A stretch of 48,918 nt of DNA from the NCBI RefSeq assembly GCF_014695575.1, contig NZ_JACJOO010000090.1:1-48918 (forward strand). The letters are read 5' to 3'. The notes below the pieces were generated by a model. That model saw only the letters and a list, made by a program, of their open reading frames with translations, ran no database searches and was not told the origin of the DNA. This document shows positions 8,221 to 16,459 of this stretch, piece by piece. Position numbers and translations under genes: made by a program. Origin of the DNA: Leptolyngbya sp. FACHB-8. GTDB lineage: Bacteria; Cyanobacteriota; Cyanobacteriia; Elainellales; Elainellaceae. Position 1 is the stretch's first letter; each line of letters opens with the position of its first letter.

Positions 8221-8362
8221 GGACAGTTTTTCTGAAACCCTTGATTTTGCGTACGCGGAGCGCACGCAAAATCAAGGGTTTCAGAAAAACTGTCCGAACT
8301 AATGTTATATGAAGCTGCGCGGAATAGAAGGGGATGGTGCTACATACTATTCCCTTCTATTC
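8221..8362. repeat. Long hairpin plus second hairpin
   Basis: A perfect 32-bp inverted repeat (8221-8252 with 8264-8295) is followed by an 11-bp stem at 8322-8332 with 8352-8362. TTATATCAATA just left (about 8207) and AATGTTATATGA just right (8301) may be the outer ends of an element enclosing the first hairpin. Confidence 0.65.
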
Positions 8363-8415
8363 AGGTGCGTCCTGGTTTTGCGATTGTGGCAGACGAAGTT
8401 CGCTGTAACCACAAC

Positions 8416-8515
8416 ACTAGTAGGCTACGGCCTAAGTCCGTAACCTATTTTTCAGTGGGGGTGCGAAGCACCCCCACTGAAAAATAGGTTATATATTTAC
8501 GCCTCAGCGTACTAG
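8416..8515 (+). repeat. Family E palindromic element, copy 1
   Basis: The ends ACTAGTAGGCTACGGCCTA and CGCCTCAGCGTACTAG are shared, in reverse orientation, with the element at 48660-48762. The heart is a perfect 23-bp stem (8442-8464 with 8468-8490) with a GAA loop; apex 8463-8469 is GCGAAGC. The stem differs from that of copy 2 while remaining self-complementary. The remaining gap to 9052 is AT-rich and holds no gene I can support. Confidence 0.75.
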
Positions 8516-9052
8516 ATTTTCAATCTGTAGAAATTGGTATACCCCTCCTATTCTGTGTAACTGCATATTGATTTGGAAGTACCTGGTGAAAGTTGTATGC
8601 GGTTTCTCAGTACAAAACAAAAATGAATTCCTTCCAAAAACCAGATTCTTGTTGTAACAGCGAAGTCACTGCAACACGAATCCAAGTTCTGGAGGTTTTG
8701 TTCTGGGCTTGGATACGGGTTAAATAACGTGAAAAGCTTTAGAAAACCGGTAGCTCTCACTCAAAATATGAGCTTTTCGTGAAGCAAAAATAACTCTGCC
8801 TATCTAAAGAGATAAATAAAGTTTGTCAAAAGTTGGAATTTTTTTGATTTATAACTTCGTAACTGCAGACTGAGATGAAAAGTGCTTAATTTCTGTTGTA
8901 ATTGATGCACTTTGTCATTAGTTTCTGTCTACAGATGGACGAGCTTGTTACATTAAATTAACTACAGTCTCATTAGACAAAAGTAGTTGGTTGGTTGGGC
9001 AATGCTTGCACCAATGGGCTACTGATTAAGAAAAGATTCCTATCACTGTCCT

Positions 9053-10177
9053 ATGGTCGCTTCTGTAAATCCTCGGCAATTAGTAGAAAAAGTCGAAAAA
9101 TCAATATCTTCAACACCTAAAGATGTCGATTTCCTAAAAGCAGAAAATCGATTGGTTGAGCTGCTTGGAATGGAGGACTTAGATCGTTACGTTGCTCAAT
9201 CGCCTGAGCAACTTGAGACTTTAGAATCTGCGATCGCCACTGCACTTTCCCTCGCCTATACCGATCCACTGGAACCGGGTGATGAAGCGGCCCATCGTTT
9301 TCTACAGCGAGTTCTCTATCGCATTAATCGTTTGAACTTATTTTGGTATGACGATTTAGGTTCCTATCGTAACGAGCGGTCATACTATCTGCAATGGGTA
9401 CGCGATCGCATCGAGTCTGTCTGGCAGGAGTGGGAACTGGCCCAGATGAATGTCGAGCAACTGAAACAGATGGATGTTGCTCAAACCCTGCATGAGTGGG
9501 GTGATGCAGATCTCGAACCACCCGTCACTGAAAACCGCCGGTTCTTGCGGGAAGAGATGGATTTTGAGGGGTATCGCCGGTTGTTGGCGATCGCTTCCCT
9601 TGATGGCCTGGTGGAAGCTAGCCGCATGTCTCGCATCTTAGGTGGGGCTAGCAATGAAGTTCAAGCTACGCTCATTCGAGTCCTGCTTGAGGAATATGGC
9701 AATGGTCGCCTGTCGCGCAAGCATTCCACTTTCTTCGCCAAAATGATGGCTGAATTGAGCCTCAATACTCAGCCCGAAGGCTATTTTGATTTGGCTCCCT
9801 GGCAACTGTTGGCGGGTATCAACCACAACTTCTTGTTGACAGAATGCAAACGCCACTTTCTACGCTACAACGGTGGCCTGACCTACTTTGAAATCGCTGG
9901 CCCCTCCATCTACACCGATTACCTGATAGCGGCTCAAAGGCTGGGTCTCAGTGACGATGCTTCAGGTTACTGGGCGTTGCACATTCGGGAGGATGAGCGG
10001 CATGGGCAGTGGATGCTGCAAGATGTCGCCCTGCCGCTAGCTGAGCAGTATCCCGAACAAGCATGGGAAATTCTGTTGGGATATGCCCAGGAGAAATTTA
10101 TCGGGGAACGAGCCGGTAATGCTGTTATTCAACGCATCAAAGATGCTCGGGAACCTCTCCCAGCTATCACGTCATAA
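9053..10177 (+). CDS. Heme-oxygenase-like diiron oxidase (HDO) family enzyme
   Basis: A 374-aa protein whose C-terminal ~200 residues fit the iron-containing redox enzyme (HDO) superfamily, which includes UndA, BesC, SznF and CADD. These enzymes use a labile diiron centre for decarboxylation, C-C cleavage, N-oxygenation or similar O2 chemistry. All six expected ligands are present with family-like spacing: Glu188 (LVEAS), Glu214 and His224 (EEYGNGRLSRKH), and His310, Asp314 and His317 (HIREDERH). An unusual N-terminal helical extension of about 160 residues precedes the domain. It is cytoplasmic by sequence. The substrate is unknown. The next gene downstream on the same strand is a SAM methyltransferase (10354), suggesting a short biosynthetic pathway; a hairpin lies between them. 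The start at ATG 9053 is the first in frame. Confidence 0.8.
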   Translation: MVASVNPRQLVEKVEKSISSTPKDVDFLKAENRLVELLGMEDLDRYVAQSPEQLETLESAIATALSLAYTDPLEPGDEAAHRFLQRVLYRINRLNLFWYDDLGSYRNERSYYLQWVRDRIESVWQEWELAQMNVEQLKQMDVAQTLHEWGDADLEPPVTENRRFLREEMDFEGYRRLLAIASLDGLVEASRMSRILGGASNEVQATLIRVLLEEYGNGRLSRKHSTFFAKMMAELSLNTQPEGYFDLAPWQLLAGINHNFLLTECKRHFLRYNGGLTYFEIAGPSIYTDYLIAAQRLGLSDDASGYWALHIREDERHGQWMLQDVALPLAEQYPEQAWEILLGYAQEKFIGERAGNAVIQRIKDAREPLPAITS

Positions 10178-10180
10178 CAC

Positions 10181-10219
10181 AATTTATTTTTCGGGTGTTT
10201 AATACCCGAAAAATAAATT
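10181..10219 (+). terminator. Hairpin between the HDO and methyltransferase genes
   Basis: A perfect 16-bp AT-rich stem (10181-10196 with 10204-10219) with a 7-nt loop starts 4 bp after the HDO stop codon. It is followed by TTCTTTTT, so it can act as a Rho-independent terminator or attenuator between the two genes. Confidence 0.6.
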
Positions 10220-10353
10220 CTTTTTAGAGTCCTCAAGGATACTCAAACAGGATTCTTAGCCCTGGTTTTGAGCCATGTCATGCTGCATGGAATTAGCATC
10301 AGCGATCTTTTTCCAGCACTTTTCACCTTTTCATTCTTTACAGAACCATTACC

Positions 10354-11094
10354 ATGAACAAAAGTCTATTGACCTCCGATTCGATGATTGAGGTTCACTC
10401 CCCCAATCAAGTCTTCTTTTGCCCTGAAGAATCACAATTCTATGCACAGTGTTTAGAGAAAATGGTGTTTTCTCAGGGTGCGGCAGGGGAGTCAATTGTC
10501 GAATTTGGGGCAGGGGATGGTAGTCCTGTGATTCGAGCGCTCTTGAAAAGCTCCTTTGATGGTGTGATTCAAGGGTTTGAATTAAATCCCGATGCTTGTG
10601 CATTAGCACAATTAAGAATTGAGCAGTATGGCCTGGGTTCGTACTACCAGGTCCATAACATGTGCTTCTTTGATAACTCTCCTGAAGAAGCCGAGTGCCT
10701 GATTGCGAATCCTCCTTACCTTCCGGCTCCCGACGATCAGCTCTACATGCCATCCCTGCATGGTGGGCATGATGGCGCTAGCATTACCAAACAGCTTTTG
10801 GCCCATGGTTGTGAGCGAGTGATGCTAATGATTTCTGCTTACTCCAACCCAGTTGATACCGTCGACTACGCTTTGCAGATGGGTTATCAGATTGCTGATT
10901 TTATGGTGTCGCCCCTCAAGTTTGGTTATTACAGCTGCGAACCAAAAGTGCGCAACACTATTACAGAACTGCAACGTAAGCGTAAAGCATTTTTCTCAGA
11001 AAAAATCTACTTCCTGGCAGGGGTTTTGTTTGAGAAAGACGGCTCTGATTCATGCCTTTCGGAAGAGTTTCTGAAGGTCATGACAGCTTTATAA
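10354..11094 (+). CDS. SAM-dependent methyltransferase with NPPY motif
   Basis: A 246-aa class I methyltransferase. Motif I is VEFGAGDGSP (about residues 49-58), the acidic end of strand 2 is GFELNPDA, and motif IV is ANPPYLPAP. NPPY is the catalytic loop of enzymes that methylate planar nitrogens (PrmC/HemK, N6-adenine and RsmC/TrmN6-type enzymes), so an N-methyltransferase is a reasonable inference; the substrate is unknown. The C-terminal part (FGYYSCEPKVRNTITELQRKRKAFF) has no known substrate-domain signature. Its position behind the diiron oxidase gene suggests joint action on a small molecule. ATG 10354 has only a weak ribosome site. Confidence 0.75.
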   Translation: MNKSLLTSDSMIEVHSPNQVFFCPEESQFYAQCLEKMVFSQGAAGESIVEFGAGDGSPVIRALLKSSFDGVIQGFELNPDACALAQLRIEQYGLGSYYQVHNMCFFDNSPEEAECLIANPPYLPAPDDQLYMPSLHGGHDGASITKQLLAHGCERVMLMISAYSNPVDTVDYALQMGYQIADFMVSPLKFGYYSCEPKVRNTITELQRKRKAFFSEKIYFLAGVLFEKDGSDSCLSEEFLKVMTAL

Positions 11095-11109
11095 GATAGG
11101 CATTAATGA

Positions 11110-11230
11110 ATTGATTTTCTGTACCCTCAGGGTACGGAAAATCAATTTCCATGAAATAGATAGTTTTTCTAGAGGCATTCATGTTGTGTATGCATTGCGC
11201 ACAGGATTAGTGTTTCTAGAAAAACTATCT
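11110..11230. repeat. Two hairpins between methyltransferase and TspO-like gene
   Basis: Stem 11110-11125 with 11131-11146 (16 bp, one G-T) is followed by a perfect 16-bp stem 11158-11173 with 11215-11230 enclosing 41 nt. The second lies 35 bp before the TspO-like start and ends just before its GGAGG site. Confidence 0.6.
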
Positions 11231-11264
11231 GGGTTCATCACATCAATACAGGAGGTTAAGAATT

Positions 11265-11738
11265 ATGCTTCAACCCTGGATGATCATTGGAGGTGTGACC
11301 TTTGTGGTGGCGCTGGGTACATTCTTCTTCCGCCCCCGCGACATTTTCTGGGCCAAACGATTAGACCGTCCTTGGTGGCTCTTTTTTGAACCAGCGATTC
11401 CATTCATTTGGACAGTGATTTTTATCTGTGGGGCCGCGTCCGCAAACTATACCTGGAATGCTGACCCGGGCAGTTTAAAGACCTGGCTCCTGATGGGCTG
11501 GTATTTGTTGATTGAGATTTTGACAGTGGCTTATATTCCAGCAACGTTACGGAGTCGTAGCTTAGCGGTCGGAACGTTTCTGGGTGGGGCAGGGTTGGTG
11601 CTGGCGATCGCCCTCATTCCCCTCCTGTTGCCCACTTCTTCCACAGCCGTTCTGCTCCTGATTCCCTACATCCTCTGGACGCCTGTTGGTACCTATACAA
11701 CTCGCCGTATGATCGATCTCAATCCTGAAGCTGCCTAA
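11265..11738 (+). CDS. TspO/MBR-like membrane protein
   Basis: A 157-aa protein with five hydrophobic segments, the number expected for TspO (translocator protein), which binds tetrapyrroles and affects pigment metabolism. RPWWLFFEPAIPFIWTVIF resembles the RPPWWxPP-F-xVWT-LY signature in modified form. The last segment (PYILWTPVGTYTTRRMIDLNP) corresponds to the P-xxW-xFA-xL-xxxxxLN end of the family. A strong GGAGG (about 11252) precedes ATG 11265. Its relation to the HDO/methyltransferase genes is only positional. Divergence from typical TspO is large, so ligand binding is not assured. Confidence 0.7.
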   Translation: MLQPWMIIGGVTFVVALGTFFFRPRDIFWAKRLDRPWWLFFEPAIPFIWTVIFICGAASANYTWNADPGSLKTWLLMGWYLLIEILTVAYIPATLRSRSLAVGTFLGGAGLVLAIALIPLLLPTSSTAVLLLIPYILWTPVGTYTTRRMIDLNPEAA

Positions 11739-11756
11739 ATTCAGGCTGATTTCCCA

Positions 11757-11807
11757 TGTAGTAAAGGGAGAGCGTGGAGCTAAGCTTCACGCTCTCCTTT
11801 TACTACA
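11757..11807 (+). terminator. Hairpin after TspO-like gene
   Basis: A 20-bp stem (11757-11776 with 11788-11807, one mismatch) starts 19 bp after the stop codon. The right arm contains TTTT. It may be a terminator or a palindromic element. Confidence 0.6.
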
Positions 11808-11821
11808 TCAAAACCGAACCT

Positions 11822-11906
11822 ACCTTCAGGTTAAGGGCGTTTTCGAGTGCCGCGCACTGGGCGGTACGCCAAAATGGGCACTTCAGCTTATCCCGAACTG
11901 AGGTTA
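11822..11906. repeat. Degenerate, shortened family A copy
   Basis: TTCAGGTTAAGGGCGTTTT-type left end and CAGCTTATCCCGAACTGAGG right end match family A. The centre is deleted and decayed, leaving about 85 bp without clean hairpins. Confidence 0.65.
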
Positions 11907-11918
11907 ACTGACGCGACA

Positions 11919-12030
11919 CTAGTACTCTGCCAAGAAGTGTTTTGAGGGGTTGCAGACCCCTCAAAACACTCCTCAAATTTCATGTTTGAGTGTGAGGTTA
12001 CCCAACACTCGAACATTGACAGACCACTAG
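11919..12030. repeat. Palindromic element with CTAGTACTCTG-type ends
   Basis: The ends CTAGTACTCTGCCAAG (11919) and CATTGACAGACCACTAG (to 12030) are imperfect inverted repeats. The heart is a perfect 15-bp stem (11936-11950 with 11956-11970). It is a single copy here, between the decayed family A copy and the phytochrome gene. Confidence 0.6.
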
Positions 12031-12156
12031 CAATGGCCGTAGGTGTGGCTAGAGCGGATGTAATTTCCCGGAGGCTGTTTCAGGTGTGTTTTGTTAAGTT
12101 GGAGGATACTCTCTCGCTCCGTTTATGCGGGCTTCCTGTGATTTAGCCCTCCTCCT

Positions 12157-14886
12157 ATGAAATCGTTCCCGCTTTCGACTGCTGAACTTCGCAATTTAGA
12201 ATCCGAAACCTACGAACCCCTTCATACCATTGGTCATGTTCAGCCCCATGGGGCCATTCTGGCTATTCATCCTACTGATCTGACCATTGAGGTTGTTAGC
12301 CAAAACATTCAAGAATTTTTAGGGCGCTCCCCGGAGGCAATATTAGGCCAGCCCTTAGTTGCGGTTGTTGGGGAGGATATAGGCGAGAGGTTGGAACAGG
12401 CGATCGCCAAACCCGGAAGCAACAGTGCCCTACCTTTTGTGCTTCCTTCAACTTTCGCGGGAGATGCTCCCTATTCCATGGTTCTGGGTAGCCTCCATCA
12501 AACTGAAGGCGTCTGGCTTCTAGAATTGGAACGGGTGACAACAACCCACAACTTCAGCCAATCAAATTTGTTCTACACCCAAGCCAATCATCTCATCGGC
12601 CGTATTAATCAAGCTGCAGACCTATCTGATTTCTTTCAAAACGTTGCCAGGGAGATCCGCGACTTGATCCAGTTCGATCGGGTCATGGTTTACCGCTTTG
12701 ATGGCAGCTTTAATGGACAAGTCGTTGCTGAATCCGTGCGAGATGATTGGGAGCCGTATTTGGGGTTACATTATCCAGCAGCAGATATTCCCATGCTGGC
12801 AAGAACGCTGTTTATGAATACGCGTCCTCGCCTAATTCCCCACGTGGCGTACAAGCCAGTGTCTTTTGTCGGTACAAAAGTTACCTCTGTGCCGATTGAC
12901 CTCACAACTCTTAGCACGCGAGGGGTTTCCTCCTGCCATCTGGAGTATTTGCAAAATATGGGTGTGGCAGCATCCATGTCCATCCCCCTCATCGGTCAAG
13001 ATGGATTGTGGGGGTTAATCGCCTGTCATCATGGCTCCCCTTGCGCTGTCGAGTATCCAATGCGCAACCTCTGTGAGTTGGTGGGGCGATTAATCTCTCT
13101 GGAGCTAGTTGTGCGTGAAGAACAGGAAGCAGAACGATACCGCAAACAAATTCAGCAAATTGAAGAGGCGCTTCGTCAAGAGCTGGCTCAACATCCCCAT
13201 CAGATCGAACGGATTTTGCAGCACAATCAGCAATCACTGTTGGAGTTGGTGAAGGCTCAGGGCATTGCGATTGTTTTGGGACAACGGCTGATGCTGGGCG
13301 GAGAAACCCCGACCCGTGAACAAGTTGAAGCTTTACGAGACTGGTTGGGAGAGCAGGATGGACAACCCTTGTTCTACTCAGACCGCCTGGTTGAGGAGTA
13401 TCCGGAAGCGGCATTCTATCAGCCCCAAGTCGGGGGAATTTTGACCATTTCTATGGATGTTCAGTCTCGCTCGTACCGGGTGATCTGGTTCCGGCCTGAG
13501 CAAAGCTACACCGTACGATGGGGAGGAGACCCAAAACTGTCGCTGCAAGCTGTTGCAGAGGGGGAATTGCGACTGCGCCCTCGCACTTCCTTTGCTCTCT
13601 GGCAGGAACAGGTGCAGGGGCGATCGCTCCCCTGGCAAGCAATGGAACTAAAAGCCGCGCAGGAACTCCGTTACAGTCTTCTGATTACAGCCCTGGAGGT
13701 TTCGCAGACAGAACTGCGGGAAGCGGCTATTCAAGCGGAACAAGCGAATCAGGCAAAGAGCGATTTTTTGGCTAATATGAGCCACGAAATTCGCACACCG
13801 ATGAATGCCATTCTGGGTTTTACCCAATTGCTAGAAACCACCACTCTGGATGCCGAGCAGCAAGGCTATGTGCAATCCATTACTCGGGGTGGCGAAAACT
13901 TGTTGGCTATTATTAATGACATTTTGGATCTTTCAAAGTTGGAAGCGGGAGAACTACGATTGAACGCACGCGAGTTTTTCCTGACGGAGATGATTCAGGA
14001 TTTGATTCAGTTCTTCCAGCCTCAGGCAGTTGCCAAGGAACTGATTATTGCTTCTTCCATTGCTCCAGATGTTCCCCCCCATCTGATTGGGCCTGTGGAT
14101 CGCTTGCGGCAAGTGTTGACCAATCTCATCGGTAACGCCATCAAATTTACGGATGAAGGTATGGTGGTGCTGCGGGTAGAGCGCAATCTGGAGAACCCTC
14201 AAAACTCGCTCTCCGCCGTCACGTTGCGGTTTAGTGTGCGGGATACCGGCATTGGCATTCAACCAGAGGATCAGGCCAAAATTTTTGAAGCCTTTACTCA
14301 AGTTGAGACATCTGCTACCCGGCAGTATGAGGGAACGGGGCTGGGGCTGACCATCTGCCGCAAGATTGTGCATCTCATGGGCGGTACCATTGGGGTTGAA
14401 AGTGTTTTAGGCAGAGGTTCAACACTCTGGTTTACCGTTCCCCTAGAGCAACCTAAAGCCGTTGAAGCGACAGTAGACCCCCTTGCCCTAAACCTGCCTT
14501 CCCCTGTGATTGTCAGCAACGCGCATCCCCGTATTCTCGTCGTGGAAGATACTGTACAAAATCAGACGCTGCTCTTGAGTATGTTGGGGCGGTTGGGTTA
14601 CCAGGCTGAAGCCGTTAGCAATGGTCAGGAAGCGTTGGATCGTTTAGCCGAATGTTCCTACGATCTGGTATTGATGGACTGTCAAATGCCTGTGTTGAAT
14701 GGGTACGAAGCAACCCAAAAACTCCGTTATCGCGAGGGCTCTGCAACTCATACGACCGTTGTAGGGGTGACGGCTTACGCTATGACGGGCGATCGCGAAA
14801 AGTGCTTGGCCTCGGGGATGGATGATTATCTCAGCAAGCCCTTCCGTTTAAAAGATCTGGTCAGCATTCTCGAACGCTGGCTTTAG
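12157..14886 (+). CDS. Cph1-type phytochrome hybrid histidine kinase
   Basis: A 909-aa red/far-red photoreceptor with order PAS (about 15-130), GAF (145-320), PHY (330-495), HisKA, HATPase_c and a C-terminal receiver. The GAF domain has the YPAADIP motif and Cys260 directly before His261 in [13 protein letters not shown], the Cph1-type bilin attachment site. The N-terminus lacks the biliverdin-binding Cys of bacteriophytochromes, so phycocyanobilin is the likely chromophore. The PHY tongue shows [17 protein letters not shown]. The kinase has His543 (MSHEIRTP), the N box [16 protein letters not shown] and GTGLGL. The receiver has phospho-acceptor Asp841 (LMDCQMP) and the conserved SKPF Lys. 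No effector domain or partner gene is adjacent. The start at ATG 12157 fits the PAS opening. Confidence 0.95.
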   Translation: MKSFPLSTAELRNLESETYEPLHTIGHVQPHGAILAIHPTDLTIEVVSQNIQEFLGRSPEAILGQPLVAVVGEDIGERLEQAIAKPGSNSALPFVLPSTFAGDAPYSMVLGSLHQTEGVWLLELERVTTTHNFSQSNLFYTQANHLIGRINQAADLSDFFQNVAREIRDLIQFDRVMVYRFDGSFNGQVVAESVRDDWEPYLGLHYPAADIPMLARTLFMNTRPRLIPHVAYKPVSFVGTKVTSVPIDLTTLSTRGVSSCHLEYLQNMGVAASMSIPLIGQDGLWGLIACHHGSPCAVEYPMRNLCELVGRLISLELVVREEQEAERYRKQIQQIEEALRQELAQHPHQIERILQHNQQSLLELVKAQGIAIVLGQRLMLGGETPTREQVEALRDWLGEQDGQPLFYSDRLVEEYPEAAFYQPQVGGILTISMDVQSRSYRVIWFRPEQSYTVRWGGDPKLSLQAVAEGELRLRPRTSFALWQEQVQGRSLPWQAMELKAAQELRYSLLITALEVSQTELREAAIQAEQANQAKSDFLANMSHEIRTPMNAILGFTQLLETTTLDAEQQGYVQSITRGGENLLAIINDILDLSKLEAGELRLNAREFFLTEMIQDLIQFFQPQAVAKELIIASSIAPDVPPHLIGPVDRLRQVLTNLIGNAIKFTDEGMVVLRVERNLENPQNSLSAVTLRFSVRDTGIGIQPEDQAKIFEAFTQVETSATRQYEGTGLGLTICRKIVHLMGGTIGVESVLGRGSTLWFTVPLEQPKAVEATVDPLALNLPSPVIVSNAHPRILVVEDTVQNQTLLLSMLGRLGYQAEAVSNGQEALDRLAECSYDLVLMDCQMPVLNGYEATQKLRYREGSATHTTVVGVTAYAMTGDREKCLASGMDDYLSKPFRLKDLVSILERWL

Positions 14887-14908
14887 GCGCAACTGGTTCA
14901 TTTAAATT

Positions 14909-15032
14909 AACCTCAGTTCGGGTTAAGGGCTTTTTCGAGTGCCGCGCTTCGCGCGGCACTCGAAAAAGCCCATTATTGTGTGCGCGTCGCGCACGCAATA
15001 ATGGGCGGTTCGGCTTATCCCGAACTGACGTT
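14909..15032 (-). repeat. Family A element, copy 2 (reverse orientation)
   Basis: A 124-bp copy beginning AACCTCAGTTCGGGTTAAG and ending CTTATCCCGAACTGACGTT. It contains two hairpins whose apexes are GCGCTTCGCGC (14946-14952 is GCTTCGC) and GCGCGTCGCGC. It is flanked by the direct repeat AAATT at 14904-14908 and 15033-15037. It is inserted 23 bp after the phytochrome stop. Confidence 0.85.
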
Positions 15033-15075
15033 AAATTAGAAGCGTTGCTTCTGTCGAGAATGACGGGCTAAATCT

Positions 15076-15210
15076 CAGCAATTCTCATTTTGGAATTCAG
15101 CCCGAAACCCGTTTGTCCTGGGCGAGCGGGTTTTGGGCTTCAAAGCCGAGAGTTCGTGCCCGTATTAGAGTGCGAACTTCCGGCTTTGAAGCTCACAATG
15201 AGAACTGCTT
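15076..15210. repeat. Family B element, decayed copy
   Basis: CAGCAATTCTCATTTTG at 15076 and AATGAGAACTGCTT at the right end frame two hairpins related to those at 6936-7195, with many mismatches. No clear direct repeat flanks it, which suggests an older insertion. Confidence 0.65.
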
Positions 15211-15292
15211 CGCACTTTCCCCTTACGGGCTGTTTAACCAGATTTGATATAAGATCAGCAAGCGTTGATTGCTATTTCCTCACAGACCCGTC

Positions 15293-16384
15293 ATGTTACA
15301 AGCTGGAATTGTCGGACTTCCCAATGTTGGCAAATCGACCCTGTTCAATGCAGTGGTTGCCAACGCGAAGGCCCAGGCCGCGAACTTTCCCTTCTGCACC
15401 ATTGAACCGAATACCGGAGTGGTGGCCGTTCCGGATGAGCGGTTGCAAGTGCTGGCCAATATTTCTAGCTCTGCAGAAATTATTCCCGCACGGGTCGAGT
15501 TTGTGGATATTGCTGGATTGGTCAAAGGGGCCAGCCAGGGGGAGGGGCTGGGCAACCAGTTTCTCGCCAATATTCGAGAAGTGGATGCGATCGTCCATGT
15601 TGTGCGTTGCTTTGAAAATGACGACATCATCCATGTATCTGGTTCTGTCGACCCCGTACGCGATATTGAAGTCATCAACCTGGAGTTGGCCTTGTCTGAT
15701 CTGGCTCAAATTGAGAAACGGTTAGATCGCGCTCGAAAGCAAGCCAAAGGTAACAAAGAAATTCAAACAGAAGTCGCGGCTTTAGAGAAGTTTCTGCCTG
15801 TGCTCAACGAAGGTAAATCGGCACGGACTGTCGACCTCGAAGAAGAGGAAGAACTCCTGATTAAGCCGTTGGGTCTCCTCACCCGCAAACCTGTCATTTA
15901 TGCCACCAATGTGTCTGAGGATGATTTGGCAACAGGGAATGCCTGGGTAGAGCAGGTGCGGGCGATCGCCGCTCAAGAGAATGCTCAAGTGATCATCATT
16001 TCAGCCCAGGTGGAATCTGAGTTGGTTGAGTTGTCCGAAGAGGAACGAGTTGATTTCCTGGAATCTTTAGGGGTGAAAGAAGGCGGCCTCAAATCCTTAA
16101 TTCGTGCAACTTACGAGTTGTTGGGACTACGTACCTATTTCACCACCGGGCCTAAAGAAACTCGCGCCTGGACAATTCGTGCGGGTATGCTGGCTCCTCA
16201 AGCCGCTGGAGTGATTCACTCCGACTTCGAGCGGGGCTTTATTCGTGCCGAAACTGTGGCTTATAACGACTTAGTTTCCACCGGTTCCATGACCGCCGCC
16301 AAGGAAAAAGGCCTGGTGCGCAGTGAAGGCAAAGAATATGTTGTACAGGAAGGAGATGTTTTACTCTTCCGTTTCAACGTGTAG
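15293..16384 (+). CDS. ychF: Redox-regulated ATPase/GTPase YchF (EngD/Ola1 family)
   Basis: A 363-aa Obg-related P-loop protein that binds ribosomes and preferentially hydrolyses ATP. The start at ATG 15293 gives [20 protein letters not shown], the exact family opening with the Walker A motif. It is followed by [11 protein letters not shown] (switch I region), [28 protein letters not shown] (G3/switch II), a coiled-coil helical region, YATNVSED (family-specific G4 NxxE-like) and the C-terminal TGS-like domain ending DVLLFRFNV. Eight more in-frame codons precede 15293 but are not family-like. Length matches the family. A clean bidirectional terminator separates it from the convergent glmM. Confidence 0.95.
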   Translation: MLQAGIVGLPNVGKSTLFNAVVANAKAQAANFPFCTIEPNTGVVAVPDERLQVLANISSSAEIIPARVEFVDIAGLVKGASQGEGLGNQFLANIREVDAIVHVVRCFENDDIIHVSGSVDPVRDIEVINLELALSDLAQIEKRLDRARKQAKGNKEIQTEVAALEKFLPVLNEGKSARTVDLEEEEELLIKPLGLLTRKPVIYATNVSEDDLATGNAWVEQVRAIAAQENAQVIIISAQVESELVELSEEERVDFLESLGVKEGGLKSLIRATYELLGLRTYFTTGPKETRAWTIRAGMLAPQAAGVIHSDFERGFIRAETVAYNDLVSTGSMTAAKEKGLVRSEGKEYVVQEGDVLLFRFNV

Positions 16385-16391
16385 CTGAATC

Positions 16392-16428
16392 AAAAAAAGA
16401 TGGGTGGCTGGGCCACCCATCTTTTTTT
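16392..16428. terminator. Bidirectional terminator between ychF and glmM
   Basis: A perfect 17-bp stem (16392-16408 with 16412-16428) has a GC-rich top and A/T tracts on both outer sides. It can end transcripts of both convergent genes. Confidence 0.85.
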
Positions 16429-16459
16429 ATTTGTATTGCTTTACGCCTTTTGCATCAGC

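Noticed and set aside
8548-8760. 70-codon minus-strand frame upstream of the HDO gene
   Set aside because: No start context, atypical composition, and an imperfect inverted repeat runs through it.
9053-11738. Tetrapyrrole cluster linking the HDO, TspO-like, phytochrome and hemJ genes
   Set aside because: The HDO fold is not a true heme oxygenase and the genes are separated by terminators and repeats; co-function is not supported.
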